The notes: generated by a model not told the origin, from the letters alone. DNA of 64,000 bases from Deltaproteobacteria bacterium (GCA_020852715.1 JADZAE010000067.1:1-64000); one strand, 5' to 3'. Counted from the stretch's first letter, positions 27,318-36,974 are shown. Made by a program: numbers and translations.

Positions 27318-28344
27318 TCATTGGCACGTGCATGATTTGGTTTCGGGATCACAGAGCGGAGTTTTGTCACCGCAGGAGACAACGTCTTGGCCATATTCTG
27401 GTTTAGCTACGCAACCGCAGTTTGCATATTTATCACAGACAAAGAATTTATTGTCGTAGGAACAAGACTCTTAGGTAACGTCACATTTGCAATTGCCTGT
27501 TTGGTAGCATGTCCAGCTAAAATGTGAGGGCATGTCATACATACAAACCTGTTCATTGTTGGCAAGCCCGTATAGTTTGATTTCCCTGTAGCTTTGACTA
27601 GCGAATACAGATCTCCATTTTTACTTCTCAAAGCAGTGTAAAGTTTTTTGCCATAATCATAATCTGAACTATAGTTTCTAATTTCGTTATCAGTCAGCTG
27701 GCGGCTGAGGCCGTAAACATCAATATAAAATATATCATGTTCTTCTTCTCCATAACCTGAGTCTCCGTTATTCGATTCATACTTGTCATTGGTATCCTTG
27801 ATAAATGGACCAGCATAAGCAAAAGGAGCACCGTTGGGTATCGTAATAGGGATGATTACTTTTTTCGATAGCTGCTAACAGCGCCTTCACGGATCGTGGT
27901 GTGGGAGAGGTCAATGTTAACTAGTGCGAAATTCATTCGGTTAAAAGATGGATATCTTAGCGTATAGCCGCTAGCATCAGTAGTCCTTAGCGAATAGATG
28001 AGTGCAATAATGTTCTCAACGTTAGAAGGCATCTTGATCCACTTTAGGCCTGGGGAGATAGCGCAAGTGTTTTTGATGAGACCCTCGGCGAAATGTTCCT
28101 CGCTATTGGTTACTAGCAAAGAATAAGCCTGCTTAAGTTGAGAATTAATTTCACTTAGCACGTAATCGGTAGAGCTGCAGCCATGTTACTTGCCGAGTCC
28201 ATAGTGTCCGCTGACTTTTGTTAGTTTCTCAGTGTGCACTCTTATTTTGGCAACACCTTTACCAAAACCAGCCCAGCTATTTTGTGTTATTGCAAAACTG
28301 GAAAGCACTAAAGCGCTAACCATAAATTTAAGAAAACCTTTCAT
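27318..28344 (-). pseudogene. Decayed Cys-rich secreted protein gene
   Basis: GGAGG precedes an ATG at 28344 and a clear signal peptide (MKGFLKFMVSALVLSSFA). The reading continues for about 340 codons but is broken four times: TAA at 28186-28188; a one-base loss in an A run (27860-27865, A7 to A6); a frame change near 27600; and TAA at 27471-27473. Between breaks the protein-like text is obvious, for example YGEEEHDIFYIDVYGLSRQL and EIKLYGLANNEQVCMYDMP. The C-terminal part is Cys-rich (YQTGNCKCDVT, NCGCVAKPEY, SCTCQ). The function is unknown. Some of the breaks may be sequencing errors, but two nonsense codons argue for true decay. Confidence 0.75.
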
Positions 28345-28659
28345 ATAACCTCCATTGTCCCTGTTATTAATTGCCCCTTACGCATCCATTCTTTAATCGG
28401 TCATCGCAACTACGGCCGGTATTATGCTTATGGAGAGTTTAAAAATTTTGTTGTGTTAGGAGTTGATTAGTAAAAATCTATAAAGATTTCTTGGTAAAAA
28501 AGAGTGGGTAGTTTTAAGAACTAAGTCCAGGTAATAAGCTTCAGCGTGTTCGTTTTTTTGTTTGATTCTAGCATCTTATCCGTCGTTGATAACTTTACTG
28601 AATTACCATGTCGTGCTAGGGTCTGGGCCTTGCAGGTTCAAAGGCCATTTAGGGGGAAA
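28345..28659. other. Intergenic region upstream of the nfn operon
   Basis: This divergent gap between the decayed secreted-protein gene and nfnA must hold promoters for both. It shows no repeat copy and no convincing gene; the reading frame open from 28546 is simply the upstream extension of nfnA. Confidence 0.4.
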
Positions 28660-29499
28660 ATGACACAAATACTAAAAAAAGAGCAGCTTTCAGAGCAAGT
28701 GTATCGATTTAGAATTGATGCGCCGCACATTGCCAAAAGGCGCAAAGCCGGACAGTTTATTATGGTGCGAGCCAATAATCATAGTGAGCGCTTGCCGCTT
28801 ACGATTGCTAATGCCAGTAAGGATGATGGCTGGATAGAGATAATTTTCCAAACTATCGGCGCTTCTACTACTGAGTTGGGGCTGCTCAATGAGGGCGAGC
28901 ATGTTTCTGATCTTGCCGGACCTTTAGGTAAGCCGACGCATATTGAGAATTTTGGCCGCGCATTGTGTATCGGTGGCGGTGTGGGAATAGCTCCTTTATA
29001 TCCGATTGTTACCGCCCTAAAAGAAGCGGGCAATGACGTTTCTACTATCATTGGGGCACGTAATAAGGGCTTACTGATTTTAGAACAGGAGATGCAAGCA
29101 CAGAGTCATAAATTATTTGTCGCGACTGACGATGGTTCTTATGGTCAGAAGGGATTTGTTAGCGATATTTTTAAGCAGCTATTGGCGGAAGGTCAGAAAT
29201 TTGATTTTTGTGTGGTAATTGGTCCGGCGCCGATGATGAAAGCGACAACGGTGCTTACTGTGGGTGCGGGCATTAAAACTTTTGCTTCTTTAAATCCGAT
29301 TATGATTGATGGCACAGGAATGTGTGGCGGCTGTCGTGTGACGGTTTTTGGAGAAACCAAGTTTGCCTGTGTTGACGGGCCGGAATTTGATGCTGCCGGA
29401 ATTGATTGGGATTCGATGCTTAAGCGCCTTGGTAGTTACCGAGAGTTTGAGCAGAAGGCGAAAGATAAGCATATTTGTCAGTTGGGGACAGAACAATGA
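28660..29499 (+). CDS. nfnA: NADH-dependent ferredoxin:NADP+ oxidoreductase, small subunit
   Basis: This is the FAD- and 2Fe-2S-bearing subunit of the flavin-based electron-bifurcating transhydrogenase NfnAB (also annotated SudB). The 279-residue protein shows the FAD-binding RLPLTIAN, the NAD-binding GGGVGIAPLYPI, SLNPIMIDGTGMCGGCRVTV and FACVDGPEFD; the Cys residues of the last two segments ligate the 2Fe-2S cluster. I chose the ATG at 28660, with AGGGGG 5-10 bases upstream, over a start at 28546. Its stop overlaps the nfnB start by three bases. Confidence 0.9.
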   Translation: MTQILKKEQLSEQVYRFRIDAPHIAKRRKAGQFIMVRANNHSERLPLTIANASKDDGWIEIIFQTIGASTTELGLLNEGEHVSDLAGPLGKPTHIENFGRALCIGGGVGIAPLYPIVTALKEAGNDVSTIIGARNKGLLILEQEMQAQSHKLFVATDDGSYGQKGFVSDIFKQLLAEGQKFDFCVVIGPAPMMKATTVLTVGAGIKTFASLNPIMIDGTGMCGGCRVTVFGETKFACVDGPEFDAAGIDWDSMLKRLGSYREFEQKAKDKHICQLGTEQ

Positions 29500-30911
29500 G
29501 TGATAATGCAGAAAAGAAGCCGCCAGTAAACGAGCGTTTTATTAAAACGCCAATGCCGGAGCAGATGCCCGAAGAAAGAATACGTAATTTTGCCGAAGTG
29601 CCTTATGGTTATGCGGCGCAAGAGGTAGCACGGGAAGCTGCGCGCTGCTTACAGTGTAAGAACCCTGCTTGTGTTGCCGGTTGTCCGGTGGGGGTGAAAA
29701 TACCGGAGTTTATTAAGTGTCTTGCGGAGAATCGTTTTCGCGATGCCGCGCAAGTGCTCAAAGAATGTAATACGCTTCCTTCTATTTGTGGGCGCGTTTG
29801 CCCGCAGGAAGATCAATGTGAGGGACTTTGTATTCTGGGGAGAAAGGGTGAAGCGATTGCTGTTGGTAATTTGGAGCGCTTTGTCGGAGACTGGGCGCGA
29901 GAGCACAGCGATCAGTTGGACATCAAAGTTAAACCGAAAAATGGCAAGAAGGTTTGCGTTGTGGGCTCTGGTCCGGCCGGGTTAACTGCGGCCGGTGAGC
30001 TAGCAAAAGAAGGCTTTGATGTAACTATTTTTGAAGCGCTCCATGAACCGGGCGGGGTTTTAGTTTATGGTATTCCGGAGTTTCGTCTGCCGAAAGAAAT
30101 TGTGCAGAGCGAGATCGAGTCTTTGCAGCAATTAAGCGTGAAAGTAGTTAAGAATTTTATTGTCGGCAAAAGTGCCACCATTGACGAGTTGATGGACGAA
30201 GAAGGGTTTGATGCTGTCTTTGTTGGTTCCGGCGCGGGACTGCCGAGTTTTATGCAGATTCCCGGGGAGAACAGTATCGGTGTTTATTCGGCCAATGAGT
30301 ATTTGACGCGCAGTAATTTGATGCGCGCCTATAAAGAAGATTCGCGCACACCAATTATTAATGGTCGGCGCGTAGTGACAGTTGGCGGTGGTAATGTAGC
30401 GATGGACGCTGCGCGCACGGCGCTGCGTTTGGGTGCGGATAAATCGATTATTGTTTATCGTCGTGGCGAAGAAGAAATGCCGGCGCGCAAAGCTGAAATC
30501 CATCATGCTCATGAGGAGGGCATTGATTTTAATCTGTTATGTAACCCGATAGAAATTTTGGCCGATGAGAAGGGTTTTGTTAAGGCTGTAAAGTGCGTGC
30601 GTATGGAGTTGGGTGAGCCGGATCAAAGTGGGCGTCGTAAGCCGCATGTAGTTGCGGGCAGTGAGTTTGAAATACCATGCGATGTTGTTATTATCGCCAT
30701 TGGTAATAGACCAAATCCGCTTATTCCTGAGACGACACAAGACATTGAAGTTTCCAAGCATGGCACGATTAAAGCCAGCGAGGAGGATGGGCGCACTTCG
30801 AAGAAGAATGTTTATGCCGGAGGTGATATTGTCACCGGTGCAGCCACTGTGATTTTAGCAATGGGTGCCGGGAAACGCGCGGCGCGCAGTATAATTGAAG
30901 ATTTGTTATAA
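29496..30911 (+). CDS. nfnB: NADH-dependent ferredoxin:NADP+ oxidoreductase, large subunit (GltD-like)
   Basis: 471 residues. The N-terminal Fe-S domain has RCLQCKNPACVAGCPVGVKI and LPSICGRVCPQEDQCEG, which matches NfnB/SudA rather than glutamate synthase small subunits. Next come an FAD Rossmann motif GSGPAGLTAAGELAKEGFDV and the NADP-binding GGGNVAMDAARTALRLG, with AGGDIVTGAATVILAMGAG near the end. With NfnA it would link NADPH, NADH and ferredoxin pools. A gltA-type large subunit is not nearby, supporting the transhydrogenase reading. I chose the ATG at 29496, which overlaps the nfnA stop. Confidence 0.9.
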   Translation: MSDNAEKKPPVNERFIKTPMPEQMPEERIRNFAEVPYGYAAQEVAREAARCLQCKNPACVAGCPVGVKIPEFIKCLAENRFRDAAQVLKECNTLPSICGRVCPQEDQCEGLCILGRKGEAIAVGNLERFVGDWAREHSDQLDIKVKPKNGKKVCVVGSGPAGLTAAGELAKEGFDVTIFEALHEPGGVLVYGIPEFRLPKEIVQSEIESLQQLSVKVVKNFIVGKSATIDELMDEEGFDAVFVGSGAGLPSFMQIPGENSIGVYSANEYLTRSNLMRAYKEDSRTPIINGRRVVTVGGGNVAMDAARTALRLGADKSIIVYRRGEEEMPARKAEIHHAHEEGIDFNLLCNPIEILADEKGFVKAVKCVRMELGEPDQSGRRKPHVVAGSEFEIPCDVVIIAIGNRPNPLIPETTQDIEVSKHGTIKASEEDGRTSKKNVYAGGDIVTGAATVILAMGAGKRAARSIIEDLL

Positions 30912-30923
30912 GACGGGGGCGTG

Positions 30924-32330
30924 ATGGCCGGACTAATTCCGATAACAGTTGCGCATGGTGATGGTATTGGACCGGAGATCATGGAAGCAACGCTCTTTAT
31001 TCTTAAAGAGGCGGGTGCGCGTATTGAGCCGCAAGAGGTGACAATCGGTGAAAAACTTTATCTGCAAGGAGTAACGCAAGGTATCACTCAAGAGGCATGG
31101 GATTCAATTAAGTCAACAAAGGTTTTCTTGAAGGCTCCGATTACGACGCCACAAGGCGGTGGCTATCGCAGCTTAAATGTCACTGTGCGCGAGGCGTTGG
31201 GATTGTATGCCAATGTTCGGCCTTGTTTGTCTTATGCGCCGTTTGTGCCGACACTTCACCCGAGTATGAATCTGGTTATTGTTCGTGAAAATGAAGAGGA
31301 TTTATATTCGGGGATAGAATATCAGCAAACCAAAGATGTTTGTGAAAGCGTTAAGCTGATTTCGCGCCAGGGCTGTGAAAGAATTGTGCGCTTTGCTTTT
31401 GAGTATGCGCGACATTGCGGGAGAAAAAAGGTCACGTGCATGACCAAAGACAATATTATGAAAAAAACCGATGGGCTTTTTCATAGTATTTTCGATCAGC
31501 TTTCCAGAGATTATTCGGATATTGTCGCCGAGCATTGGATAGTAGATATTGGAGCGGCGAAGTTGGCTGTGCAGCCGGAGAATTTTGATGTGGTGGTTCT
31601 TCCTAACTTGTATGGGGACATCTTGTCGGATGTGACTGCGCAGCTCAGTGGCTCGGTGGGCATTTCGGGGGCGATGAATATTGGTGCCGAGGCGGCGATG
31701 TTTGAGGCGATACATGGTTCAGCACCACGCCATGCGGGTAAAAATACGGCTAATCCATCCGGCTTGTTGCAGTCGGCTATTTATATGCTTGTTTATTTGG
31801 GACAGATTGAGACGGCTAATGTTGTGCAGAATGCTTGGTTGAAAACGCTGGAGAGCGGGAAGCATACCAAAGATATTTTCCGTGATGGTCAGAGCAAAGC
31901 AATGCTGGGCACTAAGGAATTTGCCCGAGCCGTGGCTAGACATTTAGGAGAAGCGCCGGCTTCTTTAAAAGGAGCTGATTATCGTGCAAGTTTTAAACCG
32001 CAGCGGGTGGTCAGTGAAGCCAGCGCGGGAGTAAAGCAGCTTAATGGTGTTGACGTTTATTTTGAGCTGGCAGGCAATTGGCAGGAATTTATTGCTAGGC
32101 TGCAGAATATAAATATTTCGGGGCTGCGTTTAACGGCTGTTTTTAATCGCGGGGCGCAAGTCTGGCCACAACAGTTGGGAGCAGGGGATTATATTAATCA
32201 TTGGCGCTGTCGATTTGAAAGCAATGGCTCTTTTGCTAGCCAAGATCAGATATTAGATTTACTTAATATTTTGCATCAGCATGGTTATGAGTTTTTTAAG
32301 GCAGAGAATTTATTTTCCTTTACCGCCTAA
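30924..32330 (+). CDS. icd: NADP-dependent isocitrate dehydrogenase, C-terminally extended type
   Basis: It oxidatively decarboxylates isocitrate to 2-oxoglutarate in the TCA cycle. The 468-residue protein has the AHGDGIGPEIM start, NVRPCLSYAPFVPT, VIVRENEEDLYSGIEYQ with the substrate Args, DNIMKKTDGLFH, and the family signature NLYGDILSDVTAQLSG followed by FEAIHGSAPRHAGKNTANPS. An extra domain of about 130 residues follows the catalytic core, as in the Thermus thermophilus and Rickettsia enzymes. The upstream GTG at 30921 is an alternative start. It begins 12 bases after nfnB and is probably co-transcribed. Confidence 0.92.
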   Translation: MAGLIPITVAHGDGIGPEIMEATLFILKEAGARIEPQEVTIGEKLYLQGVTQGITQEAWDSIKSTKVFLKAPITTPQGGGYRSLNVTVREALGLYANVRPCLSYAPFVPTLHPSMNLVIVRENEEDLYSGIEYQQTKDVCESVKLISRQGCERIVRFAFEYARHCGRKKVTCMTKDNIMKKTDGLFHSIFDQLSRDYSDIVAEHWIVDIGAAKLAVQPENFDVVVLPNLYGDILSDVTAQLSGSVGISGAMNIGAEAAMFEAIHGSAPRHAGKNTANPSGLLQSAIYMLVYLGQIETANVVQNAWLKTLESGKHTKDIFRDGQSKAMLGTKEFARAVARHLGEAPASLKGADYRASFKPQRVVSEASAGVKQLNGVDVYFELAGNWQEFIARLQNINISGLRLTAVFNRGAQVWPQQLGAGDYINHWRCRFESNGSFASQDQILDLLNILHQHGYEFFKAENLFSFTA

Positions 32331-32506
32331 TACCTGGCGGCTGTTTCTTTGATATTTCTTCTTTTGAGTAAGTGATAATTTCTAGGCACTGTCGATTATA
32401 AGCCTGGTAGCGGAACTTTTCGCTTAGATGAACGATGAGTTTTGCTGTGTGGTTGAGTGATCGGTAGTGCTTGGGCACTTTAAAGGTTTTTGAAAAGGAG
32501 AAAACA

Positions 32507-33055
32507 ATGGGAACATCACTGAAGGTGGCGGTTGGAGGTACAATACGCAACCGCCTGGGGTATATGCTCCGAAGAAACAAACGGGGATTGGCGATTATTA
32601 TCGCCCGTTCGGACTTGGAAGCTGGGAGTTTACGTTTGCATAATCAAATGCAGGCCATGGGTTATCAATCCAAATTGTTGGTTGAAGAAGCGCGTTTTTT
32701 TGAAAAAGCGCTGCACATCAACTTTCTCGGATGGGATCGCAAGGGCGATTGCTTGGAAAATAATTTTTATTATCGACCCTTTGAGTTGACCGGTTGGGCG
32801 GAATCAAAGCTGCTTGCTTTTCTGAGTAGCTATGTTTTCGACCGCGACATCGATCGTGATGATGTTGATGATATTCTGACGGTGGCGGTGTTGCGTCGCA
32901 GCAATGCTTTTGCTGTTAAACAACGGATTCGTGCTTTTGTCGATAACGCCTTGGACGAGCGGAGTTATTCGACGATTGCTGAACTGACGCACGGCTTCGG
33001 CCCTGATGGGGCCAACCAAATGCTGCTGGAGCTGGAAGCTTATCTTGTTCAGTGA
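32507..33055 (+). CDS. Hypothetical protein
   Basis: 182 residues from an ATG preceded by AAGGAG (7 bases). I do not recognise the family. It has no signal peptide or membrane segment and looks like a compact soluble protein, with a basic start (TIRNRLGYMLRRNKRGLAII) and an acidic middle rich in Asp (VFDRDIDRDDVDDILTVAVL). Coding character is good. It stands alone after icd, separated by 176 bases. Confidence 0.7.
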   Translation: MGTSLKVAVGGTIRNRLGYMLRRNKRGLAIIIARSDLEAGSLRLHNQMQAMGYQSKLLVEEARFFEKALHINFLGWDRKGDCLENNFYYRPFELTGWAESKLLAFLSSYVFDRDIDRDDVDDILTVAVLRRSNAFAVKQRIRAFVDNALDERSYSTIAELTHGFGPDGANQMLLELEAYLVQ

Positions 33056-33067
33056 GGTTCGAACTTT

Positions 33068-33104
33068 GCGGGGGCGCAGTGGGCAAAAGAACGCTGCCCC
33101 CCCC
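33068..33104 (+). terminator. GC-rich hairpin after the hypothetical gene
   Basis: GGGGGCGCAG and CTGCCCCCC can pair with one bulge around a 15-base loop. There is no T run behind it, so this is only a possible terminator. Confidence 0.3.
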
Positions 33105-33142
33105 GGGGAGTAGGTTATAGTTAGGTAGTGCCCAGGGCCAAT

Positions 33143-33721
33143 TTAATAGGCTTTAATCAGCTCCATTATTTCTTTATCTTCGACAGCCTGTTTGATGACT
33201 TCGGACATCACTTGGCCTAACCCTAAAAGGATTTCATCTTCGGCGGCATCTTTATGTAAACGATCAAAAGATTCATAATGGGAAGTGTTAATGGCTGTGC
33301 CATCAGGGCCTAGTAGGTCGAGAGCTAGCGCAGCTTCGCAGGTTATTTCATTTTCTTTTTTGGTGGCTACCCAGCGCTCGATTTTAGGGGAGAGAGCTAC
33401 TGAAGCTTTATCAACGACAGAGAAGCCGATGGAGCGTAGGGCTTTGCGAAAAGCATACTGAACGTTAAGACCAAGATCGCCGGTAAATGATTCGCCGTTG
33501 CGGTTGTCGTATTTGATTAAAAAAGGGGAGGTGCGAATATCTTTTACGGCGGTTAGATAAACGCTGGGGCGATAAGAAGCTTCGAAGGCCTGAGCATTAA
33601 CTACAATAGTTGGAATTTGTGGTGCTGCTAATTCGGTAGGCATTTGCACGCGAGCGCCGGAAGCACAGGAAACGAGGGAAACAAGAGAAAATGCCAAGAT
33701 GATAGCGAGTAAAGATTTCAT
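33143..33721 (-). CDS. Lipoprotein of unknown function
   Basis: 192 residues. The signal peptide ends LVSLVSC with lipobox Cys19. The mature part (for example VKDIRTSPFLIKYDNRNGES, then QYAFRKALRSIGFSVVD) has the general layout of small YajG- or outer-membrane-auxiliary-type lipoproteins: two mixed alpha/beta halves with a KALxxxGFxVVD turn. I infer only a periplasmic, membrane-anchored role. The gene is divergent from tolB, with a 96-base shared upstream region. Confidence 0.65.
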   Translation of the reverse strand: MKSLLAIILAFSLVSLVSCASGARVQMPTELAAPQIPTIVVNAQAFEASYRPSVYLTAVKDIRTSPFLIKYDNRNGESFTGDLGLNVQYAFRKALRSIGFSVVDKASVALSPKIERWVATKKENEITCEAALALDLLGPDGTAINTSHYESFDRLHKDAAEDEILLGLGQVMSEVIKQAVEDKEIMELIKAY

Positions 33722-33817
33722 ATAATATGCCTTTAAGAATGACTTGCCTACTTACAGTTGCCTATGGCAGGTTATAACCGAAAAATAAACAAAACAAGAT
33801 AAAATTTTAAGGTTAGT

Positions 33818-35134
33818 ATGAAGGGAAAAGTCATAAGCTTAAAAATCATTAGTTGTGTATTTTTGGCGCTAAGCTTGCTCATTGCTGACTTGGCCAAGGC
33901 TGAGACGCAAATTCGGATTATTGCCGAGAAAAAAGGCTTCCCGATAGCGGTGCCGGATTTATGTGATTTAGGAAAAGGGGGAGAGTTTCACAAAGAAATA
34001 GCGCAGTTGCTTATCAAAAACATAACGCTTACCGGTCTTTTCCGTGTGCCTGATACGTCGAAAGTAAAATCGGGGTGTACCGGAGAGCTGCTTAGCGACA
34101 TGGGAGTGTGGTCGGGCAGTGGGGCCGAGGCAGTGGTTCGCGGGAGCACTAAGGCCGGGGGATTTGAAGGGCAGCGGTTGGTGGTGGAGCTATATTTATA
34201 TGATCTTGCCAAAAAGAAAGCTGTGATTGGTAAGTCTTATGATGTTGGGGAAATAGAAGCAGCAGATGTGGCGCTTAAGTTTTCCAATGAGATTATAAAA
34301 TATTTTACCGGCCAGCAAGGTTTGTTTGATTCGCAGATTGTTTTTGCGGGTGGGACAAAGGAGGCGAGTCGAGAATTATATTTGTTGGATTTAAATGGGC
34401 AGAAACTCACCCAATTAACTAAAGATGGGGGCATAGTTTCTTCTCCGGCCTGGTCGCCGAAAGGAGATCAGGTGGTTTACAGTTTGACTAAAGATGGGAA
34501 TACGGATCTTTTTATTCTTAGCCCTAGCAAGAAAATACCGCGACAACTTACAGTTATGATGGGCGAAGAGAGATACCCGAATTTTTCTCCTGATGGGAAT
34601 AGTATTTTGTCCACGGCTTTTGTCTCAGGAAAGGCGTCGATAGTGTTATTTAATCTACGCGGGCGTCTACTTAAAAATTTGACTCCTTATACCATGTCTG
34701 ATGTGTCGGCGAGTTATTCTCCGGATGGAAAGCAAATCGCTTTTTGTTCAGATCAGGAGGGTAAGAGGCAGATTTATGTGATGAAAGCTGAGGGCGGAGC
34801 AGCCAAAAAGATAAGCTATGCGAAACTGGACCAGTGTCATTCTCCGAATTGGTCGTCGCGTGGTGATTGGGTGGCTTTTGTGTGTGAGACGCCGGCGGGA
34901 GGGGCGATTTACGCAGCCAATCCGACAGGGAGCGATGTGATCCAGTTGACATTTGGTGGGGATAATAAGGATCCTAGTTGGTCGGCGGATGGGAATATGT
35001 TGGTCTATGTTGCCAAGGACTCAGAGACGAACGGGCGTAAGCAGTTAGCTATTTACTCTTTGTTGTCGGGAAAGAGTGAAATGCTAGATACGGGGTTGGT
35101 GGAAATTGCAGGACCGGCGTGGTCGCCGCAGTGA
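33818..35134 (+). CDS. tolB: Tol-Pal system protein TolB
   Basis: TolB is the periplasmic beta-propeller of the Tol-Pal system, which maintains the outer membrane during division. The 438-residue protein has a signal peptide (about 1-28, ending KAET), an N-terminal alpha/beta domain (33-165) and then six repeated propeller blades with motifs such as SPAWSPKGDQVVYS, YPNFSPDGNSIL, ASYSPDGKQIAFCSD, SPNWSSRGDWVAFV and DPSWSADGNMLVYV. It is not accompanied here by tolQRA or pal. Confidence 0.93.
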   Translation: MKGKVISLKIISCVFLALSLLIADLAKAETQIRIIAEKKGFPIAVPDLCDLGKGGEFHKEIAQLLIKNITLTGLFRVPDTSKVKSGCTGELLSDMGVWSGSGAEAVVRGSTKAGGFEGQRLVVELYLYDLAKKKAVIGKSYDVGEIEAADVALKFSNEIIKYFTGQQGLFDSQIVFAGGTKEASRELYLLDLNGQKLTQLTKDGGIVSSPAWSPKGDQVVYSLTKDGNTDLFILSPSKKIPRQLTVMMGEERYPNFSPDGNSILSTAFVSGKASIVLFNLRGRLLKNLTPYTMSDVSASYSPDGKQIAFCSDQEGKRQIYVMKAEGGAAKKISYAKLDQCHSPNWSSRGDWVAFVCETPAGGAIYAANPTGSDVIQLTFGGDNKDPSWSADGNMLVYVAKDSETNGRKQLAIYSLLSGKSEMLDTGLVEIAGPAWSPQ

Positions 35135-35146
35135 GGCAAAGAGAGA

Positions 35147-36724
35147 CTATTTAAATTTTGCCAGTTCGGAGGCGATTACGGAACTTACCACATAATTTGT
35201 TTCTTTGAGTTGCTGTTCTTTGAGCAGGGCTTTAGCCTTGTCTGTTCGTAAGACGCTGAGTGACTTAGCGGCGAAGCCACGAACTAAGTGGTCGGGATCA
35301 GAGAGTAGCGGATAGACAAGGCTTAGGTAGTCTTGTTCCGGAATGCGAGCGGGACTGGCGGATAGAACTTTTAACACTTCTACTTTAACATTGTAATCAG
35401 GATAATTGGAAAAGGTTAAAGCTTTGCGAAATAAGGTCTCGTCGTTACGTTTTCCTATTTCGGGAATAGCAAGACGAAGCAGCGGGGTATTTGTGGGCTG
35501 TGCGTTGATCGTGGTGAGTAGTTCGATGTCCGAGAGCTGTATGACGTTGGGCAAGGCCGAGGAAGGATCGGGGTCGGAAGTTTTTGGTTGCATGGCGAAT
35601 GCTTGTTTGTTGGGGTCTGTGGAGGACACGATGGAAACGATATAATAAATTGCGCCACTGATAATAAAAAATCCAAGAGAAAAAATAGTAATTTGAAGAG
35701 CGCGAGTGGTGGATGAGGGCTTAAAAACAGGGGCGCTGATATGGATATCTGTAAGCGGGAAGTCGGGATTCTGTGGGGCAGCAGGGAATTCGTTTATGGA
35801 GGCATTCTTGGTGTTTGACGAGGAAGCGGGGTAAATGGATAAGTCTAATCTGCTTCCGTATGCGGGCACGGGTGGTTGTTCGTTGGGAAGTAGAACAGAA
35901 CGGAGTCGATCAACCAGTTCAATAGCCTTCTGGAAACGATCTTGAGGTTTTTTGGAAAGACCTTTGTAGAGAATGTTCTGGGCTTCGATGGGGAGGGGGC
36001 AATTGACATCAGCAAAAGTGCGGGGTTGTCCTTGAACAATCGAATTGGCTGTCCCCATGAGGTCTTTTCCTTCGAAAGGAATTTTGCCGGTGAGCATCTC
36101 GAAAGCGAGGACAGAAAAGGCGAAAATATCAACCGAGTGATCACATTTCGAAGATGAGAATTGTTCGGGGGCCATGTATTCGGGGGTGCCAAGGAGAGTG
36201 CCGGCGGGAGTGAGGGATGTGTCGTGAAATTTAGCGACGCTAAAATCAAGTAGAAAGGGATTGCCTTGGCGATCAATTACAACGTTGTTTGGTTTAATGT
36301 CCCGGTGCACGATGCTTTGGGAGTGGGCGTAGTCTAGGGCACGGGCGAGGGGGTCAAGGTAGAGTAGGGTTTCTTCGGGGGAGAGGGCGCCACGAATATC
36401 GATAATATCACCTAAGTCTTTGCCTTCGACGTACTCCATGACAATATAGGGGGCGCCGAGCTCGGTAATGCCAGCATCGAAAATGGTAATGATGTTTGGG
36501 TGTCGGAGTCGACAAGCGAGTTGGGCTTCGCGTAGGAATCGTTGATAGGAGGAGTTTTTCTCATTGCTGGTATCGCCCAGCGAGATGGATTTTAAGATCT
36601 TAATGGCGACGGTGCGATTGAGCTGAGTGTCGCGGGCCTTACAGACGATGCCCACAGAGCCTGAGCCAAGCTGCTTAATAATTTCATATTTCCCTATATT
36701 TTTTTCCATGCCCCAAAAACTCAC
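35147..36724 (-). CDS. Membrane-anchored Ser/Thr protein kinase with HEAT-like tail
   Basis: A Hanks-type kinase of 525 residues. The kinase domain (about 12-280) shows GSGSVGIVCKA, Lys42 in VAIKIL, HRDIKPNNVV at 140-149 and APE at 185-187. The DFG motif is DFS (160-162): the metal-binding Asp is kept but Gly is replaced. A proline/serine-rich linker leads to one membrane helix (about 344-367) and then a helical tail (about 400-525) with HEAT-like repeats, including DPDHLVRGFAAKSLSVL. The tail would be extracytoplasmic. The start is uncertain: GTG at 36724 or ATG at 36709. Its stop faces tolB's across 12 bases. Confidence 0.9.
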   Translation of the reverse strand: MSFWGMEKNIGKYEIIKQLGSGSVGIVCKARDTQLNRTVAIKILKSISLGDTSNEKNSSYQRFLREAQLACRLRHPNIITIFDAGITELGAPYIVMEYVEGKDLGDIIDIRGALSPEETLLYLDPLARALDYAHSQSIVHRDIKPNNVVIDRQGNPFLLDFSVAKFHDTSLTPAGTLLGTPEYMAPEQFSSSKCDHSVDIFAFSVLAFEMLTGKIPFEGKDLMGTANSIVQGQPRTFADVNCPLPIEAQNILYKGLSKKPQDRFQKAIELVDRLRSVLLPNEQPPVPAYGSRLDLSIYPASSSNTKNASINEFPAAPQNPDFPLTDIHISAPVFKPSSTTRALQITIFSLGFFIISGAIYYIVSIVSSTDPNKQAFAMQPKTSDPDPSSALPNVIQLSDIELLTTINAQPTNTPLLRLAIPEIGKRNDETLFRKALTFSNYPDYNVKVEVLKVLSASPARIPEQDYLSLVYPLLSDPDHLVRGFAAKSLSVLRTDKAKALLKEQQLKETNYVVSSVIASELAKFK

Positions 36725-36789
36725 CGCAGGATAGTCCTATGCCTATCTATCGACCACACCACCCCAAAGCATTAGCTTCCCCCCCTTTC

Positions 36790-36840
36790 CTTCCTTTAAC
36801 CCCTCAGAGGTTTTCCGCAATGAAAATACTAGGAATACGG
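36790..36840 (+). repeat. Copy 2 of CCTCAGAGG palindromic repeat, left of the RAYT gene
   Basis: The pyrimidine-rich lead TTCCTTTAACCCCTCAGAGG continues TTTTCCGCAATGAAAATACT and AGGAATACGG. It shares core and tail with the copy at 141-190, and is matched in inverted orientation by the copy at 39790-39838, with the RAYT, a lipoprotein gene and a recombinase between. Confidence 0.65.
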
Positions 36841-36974
36841 TTATTAACGAAAGCATTTTTAACGGGGAGAATTACCAAGAGATATCAAGTAGTTAACCAT
36901 GTCTAATTATTTATAAACACAATCGGCAAATCTTCGAAAAGTTAAATGCAGGAAAAACTTTTTGAGGAGCTAAT

